64,000 nt of DNA, from NCBI GenBank assembly GCA_014706295.1, contig JACSVZ010000006.1, positions 27,400,629-27,464,628 on the forward strand, read 5' to 3'. Positions 14,754 through 27,990 of the stretch are shown one piece after another. The stretch comes from Lycocorax pyrrhopterus obiensis (taxonomy: Eukaryota; Chordata; Aves; Passeriformes; Paradisaeidae). The position numbers and the translations under genes were made by a program. A model generated the notes under the pieces. The model saw nothing but the letters and a program-made list of their open reading frames with translations, had not been told where the DNA came from and did no database searches. Positions within the stretch are counted from its first letter, which is position 1. The number at the start of each line of letters is the position of its first letter.

Positions 14754-14833
14754 AAAAAAAAAACAACCCAACCAAAAAAGACAAATAAAAAAAAAAACCT
14801 CACAACAACCCAAAGCTAAACAAAAGCAAACAA
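14754..14833. repeat. A-rich tract punctuated by C (low complexity)
   Basis: Runs of seven to eleven A are interrupted by CAACCC, CC and CAAAC-type spacers. The composition is like the other A/C-rich tracts at 14940, 42100, 43655 and 58530. It may be simple sequence or an old retroposon tail. No target-site duplication was recognised. Confidence 0.7.
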
Positions 14834-14939
14834 ACAAGCTCCATTTGCCTTCTCTTCCAAACAGTTACTCTTTTAAAAAGTCACCTTTTCATATTGAGCT
14901 GGAGGTCCTTCTCTCCCCCTTTCTAAAGTGGGGAGACTG

Positions 14940-14997
14940 CAAAAAAAAAAAAAAAAACCACCAAAAAAAAACCCACCACCAAAAACCACCACCCTTT
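14940..14997. repeat. Poly(A) run followed by A/C-rich simple sequence
   Basis: An uninterrupted run of about 17 A is followed by CCACC and AAAAACCACC-type units. It lies directly before the GC-rich patch that begins near 15050, which gives a sharp change in composition. Confidence 0.75.
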
Positions 14998-15049
14998 TAT
15001 AAGGCTTTATTACAAAAAATTAAGAAACCTGAAGGCTCTCCTTTTCCCT

Positions 15050-15530
15050 GACCATCCTGGGATTGCCCAGCCGAAAGATTAACACGTTTCTGCTGCATCG
15101 CATTGTTGCTTGACCGCAGTTCCCAAGCTTTACCTTCCCTGGTCTCAGAGCAGCAGGTCCACTGCACCAATAAAGATCGAATTGCAAGCAGGGCAGCTTG
15201 ACCTGCTGGAGCCCTGGTGCTTCAGCAGCTCTGTTGCCTGGGACTCGGATGCTCCGTGCGCTCCCTAAGCGAGCCAGGGCAGCACGTCCCCTACCCGGAC
15301 AGCCAGCCAGCACCAAGGCTCAGGCGTCCGCAGCATCCCATGGGGACAGGACGAGTTCAGGCTCTGCTCAGCACCGCTGGTGTGCCAGACCTTGGTTAAA
15401 ACCCTTCTGGCGAGTGTCTGCTGCTGCCTGCCTTTGGGAAGGTGCAACACCACCGCTGCTACCCAAGAGAGGGCAGAGCAGGAGCAGCGATACCCCACAT
15501 CTCCCCCCGGCGCCCCTTCAGGTCTGGGAA
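15050..15530. promoter_or_regulatory. Weak CpG-rich / GC-rich patch
   Basis: This stretch is clearly GC-richer than its flanks and holds roughly 20 CpG dinucleotides by eye, including clusters near 15245-15350. It is much weaker than the island at 50 kb. GC-rich open frames occur on both strands (minus 15020-15316 and 15265-15648; plus 15198-15536), but none resembles a known family. It could be a weak or alternative promoter, a regulatory element or simply a GC-rich patch. No start site or clear exon was found. Confidence 0.35.
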
Positions 15531-18500
15531 AGATAGTAATAAATATAAAGAATACAACAATCGAATTAAGGATAGGCAGGTCTGGTGAGCAAGCAGAGGG
15601 CTGGGAAGGGTCTGAGGGATCACACTTTCCCAAACTCAGCCACGCCACTCAATCGCAAACACAGAGCCCCCTCCCTCCCAGCAGCAGACTTCAGGCTGGA
15701 TTGCAGTGAGGAAAGGATCAAGCTCTTGAAGAAACAGATGTGAGGTCCAAACCCAGCATTTTACTGATGTTCACTAGAGCCAGCAGGCCATTTGAACATG
15801 AACTTCATGCTAGGTTTTAAGTTGAGACGTGCTTGCCTAACAGAGACAGACAGCAAACCCCAGGTTCTGAGGGTGAATAGGAATTTTAAAAACATTATTC
15901 CAATTTCAGGAAAACTGCAGCAGTTTCCTCACCCTTGCCTGTGCCTACTTGAACTCCCTCCTCCAAAACAACCCCACCCAGAGATGGCTGCTGTCCCGGG
16001 AAGTGTTTTACCTCAGCACAGCTTGTATTTTGAAGAGGCAGACTGCAAGCTGTACTCATATTTTCTGTTTTTCACTTTTTTTTCTTTCTTTCCTAAGGGT
16101 ACCATTTGACTCAAAACCAAGAGGCACCTATTCCACAGGAATGAAAAACATCGAGCTACGCTGTAAACAAACTAGGTCTTTGCTGGACTCAAACTCTAAT
16201 GATGCTTCTTGTGCGTCTGTGCAACAGAAGTGGACTGGTCACTATAATCTACTCTATTTTTCTTCCTGTGACATAAATAATGCTCAGATCCCGTAAATAC
16301 TGACCTCTCTCCACTCTCTGAATGGAACTTGGCAGCTCCATTCCTGCAGAGAAAAGTCAGAGCCAGGAGAACCCTGAGCAACTCATGCTTGCAGGGTTAC
16401 ATTGCTCATGTGGGGACTGCCCGGTGGCCCAGACCCAGGCTCACTCTTCTGGGGCATCTCTGAGAGATAGAGTGAGAGAGCAGCCCTCAGTTTAGCATTT
16501 AACCACCCTTTTGCATTAGGATTCTTGGAGGGTGGCAAGGGGCAAGAAGGTAGAGGTTGTCTCAGCTGTAAGGAGACCAAAGGATGAAGAATTAGAAAGA
16601 AGGCACTACAATAAGAGCAAATATTTTACGGTGTTGGAATAAGGAAGCTGTTGCTTTCACTTAATGAAGATGCAATGGATACATTCACCAGGGTCCTGAT
16701 CTGCACAGTACCACAGCCCCAGTCCCACCAATTTTAAGTGAACAATTTATGTGGTAGCACGTGTGTAACACCATTTGGACACAGTGGCACGTGGGAGCAT
16801 CCCAAATGCTCAAGAAGGAAAGCCTCTCCTTAAGAGTCGCTTTGGGCAAAATAGAAGAAAATTCCAGGGGCCTGGCAAAACCAAAATATGTGTACAGAGA
16901 GGTGAGCCCAAACCACACAACCAGGGATCATGAGCACCGATACAAAGGATATGTACCTCATCACGGCTATTCCCAAAGAGAGATTTTCCTGTTCCTATTT
17001 GAGGTCAGTGTGCACACAAAAACAAACTGACAGATGTAACCGATTACAACAAACACAAGGGAAGGGTGTGGGCAGCTACTAAAAGCCAAGAAGTGTAGTA
17101 TGTCACAAGCAAATGTACAGCCTGGTGGACCCACAGCGCTTTTCTAAGCAGAGGTAAAACCTTTCCTGCGCAGAGACAATGCTAATCTTGGACAATTTCT
17201 TAATGTTAGTCAAAGGATTTGGCACTGCATGAAACACGAGTGAAGTTCCTGCTCCCACAGGCTGAACTCTTAAGTCTTGTGACATGTTTAGGAGGTCAAT
17301 ACCATACAGCACAGATTGGTTATTTATCTAGAATTCCATGACTAGCTCGGAGCAAAGCTAAATGCAGAGCCGAATCCAATAAAATTCTTGACTGACTGCA
17401 AACTTGGCCCATCCGACTTTGTTATGCAGATTTTAATCACAGTAGTGCAAAATGGTTCCATTCAGGCTCAAATGCTTAATGGCACTGTCCTGGGGATGGG
17501 GGGAGGTAGGAGGTGAGGGATTGTGGGCACTTCAGGGTGAGGACATATCTGAACTCTGCATCCCTGGGCAATCTCTCTGACCATTAGATCTGTATATAAA
17601 CAACTGCCACCTCCTCCTCAGGCTTGTTCTCAAAGACAAATGGCTAGGTGGACAGGATTCGTACACTGAACACAGAAAAGGAATTTTGAATTCCTGCCTC
17701 TTCTGGCAAGTTTCTCCCATCACCATTTTTTGCCACTACTTATTCTCCATCTGTTTTACTTTAAGCTAAGTTGTTATTATTCTCCACAAGGACAAGCCCT
17801 AAGAAATGCCAAAGAACATTTGAACCCCAGGAAGTGCATAGGCTGGTAATGAACGCATTATCCTTCCTTTGTACCATCAGTTGGTGCAAGGAAGGCAGGT
17901 CAAAGGGCAAGGCTTTTTCCACTTCTTTCTTGTACTGCTGCTCTGTAGAAGGGACCATCTTCCACTGCCATGGAGGGAGGGAGGAAGATGAAGAAGAGAC
18001 CCAGTCCTATATCTTGCTGTCTGCACAGCTCCTGTTCAGTACAGGACACAGCACAGGTTGTTCCTCAAGATGTTTGGGGTCCGTAGGTGCTTTATTTTCA
18101 ATTATTTTCATCAATGTCGAAAGTCTGGTGTATTTACTTGTGTTTTGTGACTAGTTAAAGCTTATTTAATTGTTGTATTCTTTGCAAATTCTCTCTGCGT
18201 AGATTTTCTGATGCCTAACAACGTAACGCTGCAGTCAGAGCACTAAGAGAAAATGGTCCTTTTCCACTAACCCACTTAGGTGAAACTTCAAGAACACTGT
18301 TGTCTTCAGGACCCCCATGTCTGTCAGGTATGGGAGGAGTTGGCTAAAGGGTCAAAAACACAGAGAGGCAGACTCAGGCAGAGGCTACTCCGCATCTGCC
18401 TGAAAGAACTACAAGAGTTCATGGCATGCCCCTGTAAAGAACAACATTTCATAAAAACCGCTTCTCCCATCTCTGTTTCTCTCTCTCTGTGTCTTCAAAA

Positions 18501-21500
18501 CCAGTTGCAACAAAGGCACTCACTCTTGCCCGTGAGGTTTCTCATAATCAGGTTTCTGTCTCTGGAAGGCATCATTTTTCCACAGAGCACTGGATGAAAT
18601 CCAAAGCACAAATTATGAGATCCATATGAGGGAAACAGATGTTTCCAGGCAATGTTTATGGGGAACAGCAAATCTTTGGGGAGACATTGAATTACATTTT
18701 CTTTAAAGCAAATACTTAAACTGTACAATAAATATCCAGAATGTAAAGCATAAGATCCAGGAGATATACACAAAGGTGTAGGTATCTTTGTCAAAAAAAA
18801 GATTAAAAAGTGCTTGCATAGATCATGTGCATTTTAGTGACACAATACATTGGACATGTGGAGCTCAGGAAGGCCCTCTGGTCAGCGAGACTGCAGTGGG
18901 AACCACATTGTCTTCAGCCTTCCTGGAGCTGCATAAGGCTGCCCCAAGTCCTTAGCTGATCATACAGACCTCACCACCTCATCCTTTCAATCACTGACCA
19001 GTGATTCCAGGGCCAGAAGGGAAGAAACCTCTTACAAGCGGAGCAGCTTATTCCCATTTCAGGGGAAGTTTGCTTTCTTTGCAGCACTGGTTTGGTGCAG
19101 CCACAAGCCACCTCTCAGACAGCCTCTGAAAAACCATGAGGTGAGGTATCTCCTGAGCTCTATCAGGATGGCTTTTTCTTGCAGTGCAACATCTGAGGAT
19201 AAGAACTGAGCCAAGTGAAAGAAACTGAGTTCCTTGGACCATTTGTTTTGTAGTTCCCATTATTCTTCTCATTGTTTAAAATCAAACCCTACATCAGCAT
19301 TTTCTGCCAGGGAAGAAATTAACTGCATGGGGGGAACACTCAGCTCCTGAAGCACAGTCAGCATTTGCCAGCTGAGTAGCAGATGGATGGCACCCATTTG
19401 CACAGTAGCCCTGCAGTCTCATTTGAGAGGTCATGTTGGCTTAAGAAGACATTTCTGCCTTGGAGAGCTTACTCTTGTATGCAGATACTTCAAATCATGT
19501 ATTCATCATTCTCCACTCAAAAAGATCATGTGAAGCACTGGCACAGCTTAATGGAAACAAAGCCTTTGATGCGTTGCACTTGAGACTTCATTTTCTACAC
19601 TATTAACCGAATGCTGCTGTACTGGCCTCAGTCTCCTCCTAAGCCTTCCCAAAATAAATAGATGTCATTGCAGACTTGGTTAACTTTACAAATGATAGAG
19701 AAGAAATCACTCAGAAATTATCAACTTTTCTGCTCCGCATACTGGAAAATATCTGTGTAATATGGGTATTGGAAAGGGACTCAAACTGCCAGTTGACTCC
19801 CCAGGACACTCTCTAGTCCGTCCAGCCTTAGAAGCCCAAAAGCAGGGTTGGTCATGCTGGACAGAGGTTGATCTCTTGCACAATTACTTCAGTGTCTCAC
19901 TATCATTTTCATCTGTGTAAAGACATGTGATAGTGCCTGAGGCTGGCTCCGAGGCAACCGCGTCCAAACCAGGCACAGCAGAGTGAACACACAACCTGAT
20001 AAAATGCTGACAGACACGTCTGTGTTGAGTGGTTGTTAAATAAAGTGAGGGGGTGACAGGTCTTCAAAGTGGTTTGCTTTTTTTTCAGAGTCGAAATTCT
20101 TATTTTAGTAATTAGCGTGCTCCAAAATCATTCATAGTTGTTGCAATATGAAAGTGCAGAGGTGTTTATGGCATCTCAGATAGAAGACTTGTTAGTAGGT
20201 CAGTGTGTCGGGTAATGTATTACATGTTAATAAGTCAAGACTGCCAAAATCAGGCAAATTCTTAGTCAGAAATGATTCAGAATTCAAACAACCTAGATAC
20301 TTCCAGAGCCTATAGGAAAAACCTTTCACAGAATAAGTACTTCTATCTTCTATAAGCCCAGGTGAGAAGTCTTATTGCTAGATATCTGTAATGAAGTAGG
20401 ATCCTTCTTGACCAGTGTTTCTAGCATTATTTCATGTTATTTCTTAAAACTGATCTAAAATATGGTCTTTCTACTCAGGTTAAGGAAAGCTTCACCTATG
20501 CCTATTGAGGTCTTGCTGGTGAAATATTCTGATACTGTCCAGGGTCAGCACATTCTTCACAAGGAGTTTTATACTACTGCTGCTTGAGACTCAGCTGACA
20601 CAGGTAGGTAGTACCTGCTATGTTGTTCGGAGAGCTGTAAATGAAAGGGCAATATAAGGCATGAGGGAAACTGCAATTATTTTGTAATGTACTATTTCAC
20701 TGCACAAAGCAGCTATGTTCATTGTATTGAAGGCTAGAAGTATTTTCCAAGGAGTGTACAAATTCTGCTGATTTATTTGACAAACCGTTTCTGAAAGAGG
20801 AAGATGTAACCCACTGCCTTTTAACTTGCCTTCTTCACCCACCACTGCTCCCTTTGCCTTTACACACAGCATTAGGAAACAATCTTTTCCTAGCATTACA
20901 AAAGCAAATAATCTTTTCCCTACCATCACAGAAGTCACCCGTTAACTCAGACTCCTATGTCTTTCCACTCCTTATTGGTATGCCTTCCTTAACCTTCTGA
21001 TGCGGCCCTGCTTGGATAGCAGCACCCCTACACCCCTTTTGTCCCCTGCTTCACTTCACTATTCTCTGGAGTGCCACCAATCTGCTTTTGAAATTATTCA
21101 GAGGGATTTAGCTTCAGATCTCTAGGCCTAGATTTTTACTCTGGGCACCATCCCAAGGGAGTGCTGTGAAACTTAATTTAGCTATCACACCTGCAAAGCT
21201 GCAGCACAGAGTCCACTAAAACTTCTGGGCTAGGATTACACTTTGTATTCTTGCAGAAAACAGCTACCAGGGAAGCTGCTGTAAACCCGTGCTATCCCAG
21301 TAAATACTGTGTTTCCTAGTAAGCATAATTCCTCCAACTGGTGAAGAATGATTACAAAATTAAAGCTTTATATGGTTTTTTGGTAGGTTTTTTTTTTTTT
21401 GAGGACATGAATTTCTTTTTTAGTTCATCCATGTTAGGGGTTCTCCTTAAGCTAAAAAAAAAAAATCCAGTTTTCATACGAAACTTCTTGAAGGCAGAGA

Positions 21501-24500
21501 CTGACTTAAAAGTATATCATCAACAAGAGATGGTATCCTTTCCATTGAGGACTAGAAAAGGGTCTAATATTTTTATATCGTTTTTAGATAAATTCACTCT
21601 AAGTTGTACTTTTGAGAAGAGTGGAAAAGTACTAAACATTTTTTCTCCTTGGCTCCCTGTTATGTTTAGGGAGGGCTTTCAGTGAGGTCCAACAGCAAGA
21701 ACAAGTGGGCAAAGGCAAAGAGAATAGATTCACAAACAAAAGTCCACTGAACAAAAAAGAACTGCTGAGTCATTAACTGAGAAATGAATACAAAGGTGTG
21801 GGAAGAAGCACATTGTTATTGCTGGAGTGGAAGTGGAAGCTGCGGTGGGAGATGGAGTTAACCAGCTGCCATTCACACGTGGGCATCACCCTCTTCTCCA
21901 AGCCCCTGGTAGCAGAGGATTGTTTCCACCATCAGCAAATCCTATCTTTCAACACAGGCTGGCTTTCACACCCCAAGGCAGGTCAGGAAGGACACATGTG
22001 AGTTCAGATGTCTTGTAATTCATGCCCAAGATCTGCTCGCCAGCACCTCAGAGCACCAGAACAAACTGCACTAAAACCTGCTTGCAGCAATGGCTCCAGC
22101 TTGCAGAGAACTGGAAACAAATTCCCTATCAGAGGATCTCACACAGGCAGAGACACACGGTCCCAAACCGAGAGCGGCTCGTTTGGATTAGCAGTGGGGA
22201 GAGCCGGTAGCCCATTGCTGACAGTCGCCCTGGGGTCTGCTCTGCTCCCATCTCCCCAGGCACTGCCTACAAAGGTTTTGTTTTCTGTTCTGGGAGAAAA
22301 TGACTCCTGCTAGACTGCTGTAAACCTATCCTGCTCAAGGACATCTTGTTTGTGTTAATCCTGTAGATTAAGCACACAGCTTTTCAGTTGCGGCTTTGTG
22401 GCTATTGTTACCAGTAAACCCCTTACAAGGCTTGTGGGCCAACGCACATTAACTTCAAGGCTGTCACTGAGATAGCTTGCACAAGGAAGAGCCCCCAAGA
22501 ATCATGAGAACTGACTCTCACACCAAACACTCTCTGTTTTAAAAACAAGTTTGGAAGAGAATCGCCTCCTGTGATCTCTACGTTGAAGGGTCTCAGCTGT
22601 TACTGGCAATAGGAGACACCAAAGCTGAAGATTGCAGGCTTGTGCAAGTACAATGACCCGGTATACACTGCAAGAGAAGCTCAGTGAGAGCTGGAGCCTC
22701 CAGGGACTCAGAGCCAAGTCTGTTGCTTGGGCTCGAGCCCACAGAGCTGTCCAAACGGGGTGGTCACACCGGTTGAGATAGAAAAAATCAGGATTTCCGA
22801 TAGCATGCAGAGGCACTCTTGCACAACCTCCCCTCCTGCATTTGGCTTAGTCACACCAGGGTCTTGGCTAAGCTTGCAAGTGTACATTAAGTCATCACTC
22901 AAGCACCAGGCATTTGTTGGGTCGCTGTTAATTGCGAATGGTGTTACCTGCAAAATACTCACAGAAAGTTCCAGGTGGGTAGAAAAGCATAAATAACTAT
23001 GTATTAAGGGCTAATTTTATTTTTACAAATATACAGGAAATTAAGAACAGCTGGACCATAAAATACTTCTTTGTATACAGTGTTTTTAATATGAGTTCCA
23101 TCAATTCCCTGGACTTCTCTGGTACTGAGGCTTTGCTGAACAAAGAACTGACTTTTAGGTGGTGTTTTCTTGGAATAAAAGCTAGCTAAAGCATTCGGCA
23201 GGATTTTTGCAGGCTTTGCTTGTTTTACTTTTCTTAGACATGTAATTCACTTTACAAATTGTGTGTTATGTTTTCAAAAGAGCAATAAATCATGCAACAG
23301 ACGCATGCAAGAACTTGATTCTGCACCTCATGTTTACCCTGTAGCTTGGACTTCTGTTGAGCAAGATGCAGAAGGGTCTCTCTTTAAATACAGTTAGTCT
23401 CATGCTAACAACCCTGAAATATTGTCAGCTCAGAACCTCACATTTACTGATCTCAATGGAACCGTGAGCATCTTTAACACGTCAGAGCACTCCGCCAGCT
23501 GGATGCACCTTTAGTGAACACTGCACAGAAACATCAAAATGATCAAGTATTGTGTCTGGTACAAAGGGGCTTGCCTGCAGTTAAGGTACTGGGGCATTTG
23601 CAGCTTCAGCAAGATCACATTCTGCACTTGGAGAGAACTTCCTTTGTCTCTGTGTTTCAGATTAAAGAGTCTCCTGCAAATATTTCTAGACTTTAAGACA
23701 GAGAAGTCCATGTTTTCCCCACAGATAAAGACAAACTTCACCTAAAGAGGACTTAATAGCACAGCTGCCATTCCAGGATCTTCAAACCAAGATCTGGCCA
23801 CACTCCAAAAATTTGGTGAAAAAAAAATGTTTGGATGCCACCAACCCAGGGATGTTTTGGATTGTGCTAATATTTCCCAGCATAAAGTGGCCAGGTTTGG
23901 CTCCTAGTGACTAATGAAGCTGTCATACACCATTCCTTCCTGCTGTTTAATAATGCTTTCAAAAAAGCCCTTTATGGAGATGAATAGTATAGTAGTGCTG
24001 CAGCTGAGGAACTGGCATGCTGTCAAAGAAAACAGAGCCCAGTTTACTATGCATGGCACTGTATTTTTCATTATACTTCACAAAGACTTGTTATTAACTG
24101 AAAATGAATTCATCATTAGGGAATAGATATTATTTAGTACATAGTTCAGTATAATTTTGAGACTTGATTCCAATAGTCAGGTTTCATTGTAGCAGCAAAA
24201 TTACCTGTTACTCTAAATGTTGATACAATCTTCAGTGTTTTTTAGATCCTGAATTTCAGGAGACAATATCAGTCCTACCAGAAAAATTAATTGCGATGGA
24301 AATGCAGTTCATTCTTTCCACTTTCTCCTCAGTAACATAAGCATGCACAGAAGTTGTATATTGCATACACTTAATAAAGGTGGCAATTCAGCCAAGTCAG
24401 TGGTGCAAACAACACCGACATAACAGTTCCTACATTCAGATCCAGATCTCAGCTTCTGCTCTGTTGGTGGAGTGGTATAATCAAGTCACACATGTGATTT

Positions 24501-27500
24501 TTATACTCCTTAATTGACATGTCAGTAACCTCAGGCAATTGTGGGGCACAGCAATACTACTGCTGTGCAGAACACTCATCTGAAACATGAGTACCAACCT
24601 GTAAAAACCTACACAAATCCACAAGATTTCTACCTCAGTGCTGTGTCCAGGACTGTCTCAGGCAAGTTCACCTATTTATGGATTCCTGGGGGCCTTTGGC
24701 AGCACAGCTGAGAAGGTGTGCAACGCCCCTACACCCTTTGACTCTTGTTGTGAAGCATCAGGGAAAATCAAATGCTCTCCATAGCCATACAAGCACTCTT
24801 CACCACATGTTTCTTTCAGATGTAAAGCAGGGAGACAAGAGACTGACATATCTTATCGACTCTCCACACAGAGCTCCATCAACATCAGCCAGATGAGCCC
24901 AGACTGATTTGCGGTGCGTTTGTTTGAACACAGTTGGCTTTCAGAAGCTGCAATCAGAGATCACAAGCCTTATCTGTGCAGTGAAGTTTAGATAAATAGT
25001 GCTGTTAGCTTGCTATAGAGCACCTTGGGTTTGCACAAAATCTACTTCTAACCATTTTGAACATTTGCAAGTATCAGATGTGGTACTGCATAGATCTAGC
25101 TTGTCCTTTCTCTATTCTGTGATGGAGGAAAACATCTCTGGCCACTTTAAATCAGTATAACCCATGCATTTGGAGAGTCAATTATGGAGCAATACAGGGA
25201 ATAAACCCATCCTGCACAAAGCTTCACTCAACAACTTTCTTATTATGCATTCCCTTGTCCTTATTGAAAAGTGCAGAGTTAAAGGACTTAAAATCAGTTA
25301 GAAGGCCCATTATTCTCTTGCAACATACTCATTTTGTCACTGCCTTTTTCAAACTGCTGGCTTAGAGATCCCAGCATCATATACCAGACAGCTGTATGTA
25401 TTTGGAGTCACACAGGCATATAAATTTGGCTTGGCATCTTCATACTCCTTTTGATGCTGAAACCATCGAATTGCAGAAGAATAGCAGGAGAACTGAAATC
25501 AATCAGTTACTTCTGTGGAGCATCTTTCCAGCAACTTCACTCAGCAAAGTGTTATTTCTGGCTTCCATCAACTGGCAAATGGCAATTTAGATAGTGGCAA
25601 TTCAAACGACCTGGCCAACCATTCTAAAAACAGTAGAGTGCTCACACCAGAACTAACACATCAAAAAACCTTCAAAGGCTACACCTCTCCTTCCAAAAAG
25701 CAGAAGCCTAAAGCCAGGCGTAAGGGATTCCTGAACCTGTTAGAAAGGGGTAGGTCTGTGTTTTCTTTTTTCTTTAAAGTGGGCTTGAATCAAAACAGGA
25801 CACTTTTGCAACTTCCAGCATGTGTTGCAGTCTTCATGATTCACAAAAGCCCAGGAAACAGAAAAATACAAATGCATTGTGCATTCAGGAAAACATTGGC
25901 AGAAGTAGCATTTTTAATCAAGAGGGGTTTTGAGCAGTTCTGTAGCTAGGTAATCCACAGAGTGGATCATTAAAATCAGTGAGAACCAGTAACATCAAAC
26001 ACCAATGGCCAACCAAATGAATCTAGATATTATTGACCACCATTCCTGCACCACAGTCCATTAAGCCCAGTTTATGTCATAATACGGCTGGTCCCCAACA
26101 TTACATATTGTTTAAATAACATCTTTATTAAAAGACCTGTTTTATGGAATTCTCCCATCTCATTTGCACAGACCGTTTCTCTATTTATTCATTATCCCAG
26201 TACATTTTTTTGTCAGCCAGAACCATGTCTTACAGGGATAAGCAATATTTTGAAGGCATCAGTAAGTTTTCAGTTGTTTCTAATGCAATCAACAGCTGGA
26301 AACAGCAGAGGAGGCAGTTCTAGAGAGACCACCAGCAAGTGCTGCCCACCAGGATTTCAGGGCTGTTGACAAAATGGTCTCAGCACCCACAAACTGAACA
26401 GGGTGTGCAGGCTCGAGGGCAGTGCCAAACACCACATTTCCCTGGATAAACATTCTTCCCCAGATACTAGCACCAAGTCACCCAGTGCAATGGCTTATGG
26501 CACTGCTGCTGAAGGTGCTGCCTTTGGACCAGAAATTGACCCTTTGATTGCTGGAGGTTCTGACACACCAGTCTTTAGAGCACTGAGCTAGGTTCTGTTC
26601 TGGCTGAATTTCAATTTCAATAGTGTGATTTAAAGGGAAAATTTTATGTTAGCAGTATCACAACTGTTCACAATGCTCATGCAATATTCTGATACACTAC
26701 AGAAAGCTCTCTTCTGTAACAAATTTTCACAGTAGGTGCAGCCATTTGTTTTTACTTCAGTTTTCTCTTACGGCTGTCACACCCAACTGGTATCAAAATA
26801 CTTGAATTTCATCTGGGGAAAGCACACTGAGGAATCACAGCATTACACATGTATTTTAAAGGGATAGTCTGGAAAACAGTGGATAAAAGGAAATTACTTC
26901 TAATGAAGCTTGACTTGGATATTTGAAATAAGATCCATGAACTTTAGAGCATTTGAATTTTATGGATCTAACAATTCCACTAGTAGATGGACAAACAAAG
27001 TAAAATGTTTCCATGAATTCCCAAGAGACACACAACATGGTATCAACAAATTAACAATCATATTTAATCTTGATGGGGAGTTGAATAAAATGCAAAAAGT
27101 CCAAGGTAGATTTTAACCAGCATCTCTGCATGAATAGCCACAAGAAATTAAGAAGCAAGGAAATCCTCATTCTATACTTCTGTCTCAAACCCACTGCCAC
27201 CACTGCTGTCAGTTACTCTCCTGAGGAGAAAGGCCCAAGAAGTTCACCTGAGCTGCACCCTACTTGTCTCACAAAGTATTGGAGCTGGTAACAGAAGCAT
27301 CCCATGTTTCACTGTGAGGTTTCCAAGAATCTTGAACTGCAAATTTGAAGACCAGAGTACTCTGATTCACAAAGGAGCAAGACTGAAGCACTGAGAGGTT
27401 TTGGCCCATGTTATTAAGGAAGTTTTTTACTGACCCATGCAAGTTTGAGGTATCTAGAATCTTCTTGGCCTCATTTCATACAGAGACCAAATTTCTGACA

Positions 27501-27770
27501 GTTTCAGGTAAAATTTTTCCCTAAGTTGTTTTTCAGTTTGTCCAAGAGCTTGATAAAACAAAATGGAAAGAAGCACTCAAAAAAAGTGAATTTCAACTTC
27601 ACATTTGAGCCAATTTGGGCAGAATTACAAGCAGAGTTCAAAAGCTGTCTGAGTGATGGGAGGAGGCAATATATCCCTTGCTTCAGGAGCAACAAGAAGC
27701 CACTACCCCCTTTCCTATCCAAGAATGGATTATGCTGTCTTTCATTCTCTGATCAAATGAGGATACTGTT
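15531..27770. other. Non-coding stretch, no supported gene
   Basis: Both strands were read and no recognisable coding exon was found. Short open frames occur but match nothing I know. A short TC-rich run lies near 18478-18490. T- and A-runs lie near 21390 and 21458. An 8-bp-arm inverted repeat lies at 24546-24568. No CR1 copy, LTR or DNA-transposon end was recognised. The stretch is best read as intergenic or intronic. Confidence 0.6.
24546..24568. repeat. Inverted repeat, 8-bp arms, 7-nt spacer
   Basis: GCACAGCA at 24546-24553 is the exact reverse complement of TGCTGTGC at 24561-24568. This is seen directly. No function can be assigned. Confidence 0.8.
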
Positions 27771-27777
27771 AGCAAGG

Positions 27778-27990
27778 GTGGCCCGGTACAGCGCTATCAG
27801 AGAAATGAGACCTGCCTCCAGCCCGTGCCAGACTCACATTTGTTAATAGGCAATGGGCCGCGCCTTTAGCTGGCATAAATTGGTAGCGCTGTGCGGAAGC
27901 CTGGAGAGGCACATCAGAGCACCGAGGGTGACTCGCTCACCGTGAGGTGCTTGTGGGCGCTGCCAGCGTTTAGCACAGCAGCTATACGCG
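27778..27990. promoter_or_regulatory. Compact CpG-dense patch in AT-rich DNA
   Basis: About 16 CpG dinucleotides fall in roughly 210 bases, against near absence in the flanks. Examples are GGGCCGCGCC, AGCGCTGTGCGG, ACTCGCTCACCG and ATACGCGC. No open frame of note crosses the patch. The part TTTAGCTGGCATAAATTGG resembles, from memory, an ancient amniote interspersed-repeat motif. The patch could therefore be a conserved regulatory element or an exapted old repeat. It is too short for a classical CpG island. The CpG density is observed; the function is inferred. Confidence 0.4.
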
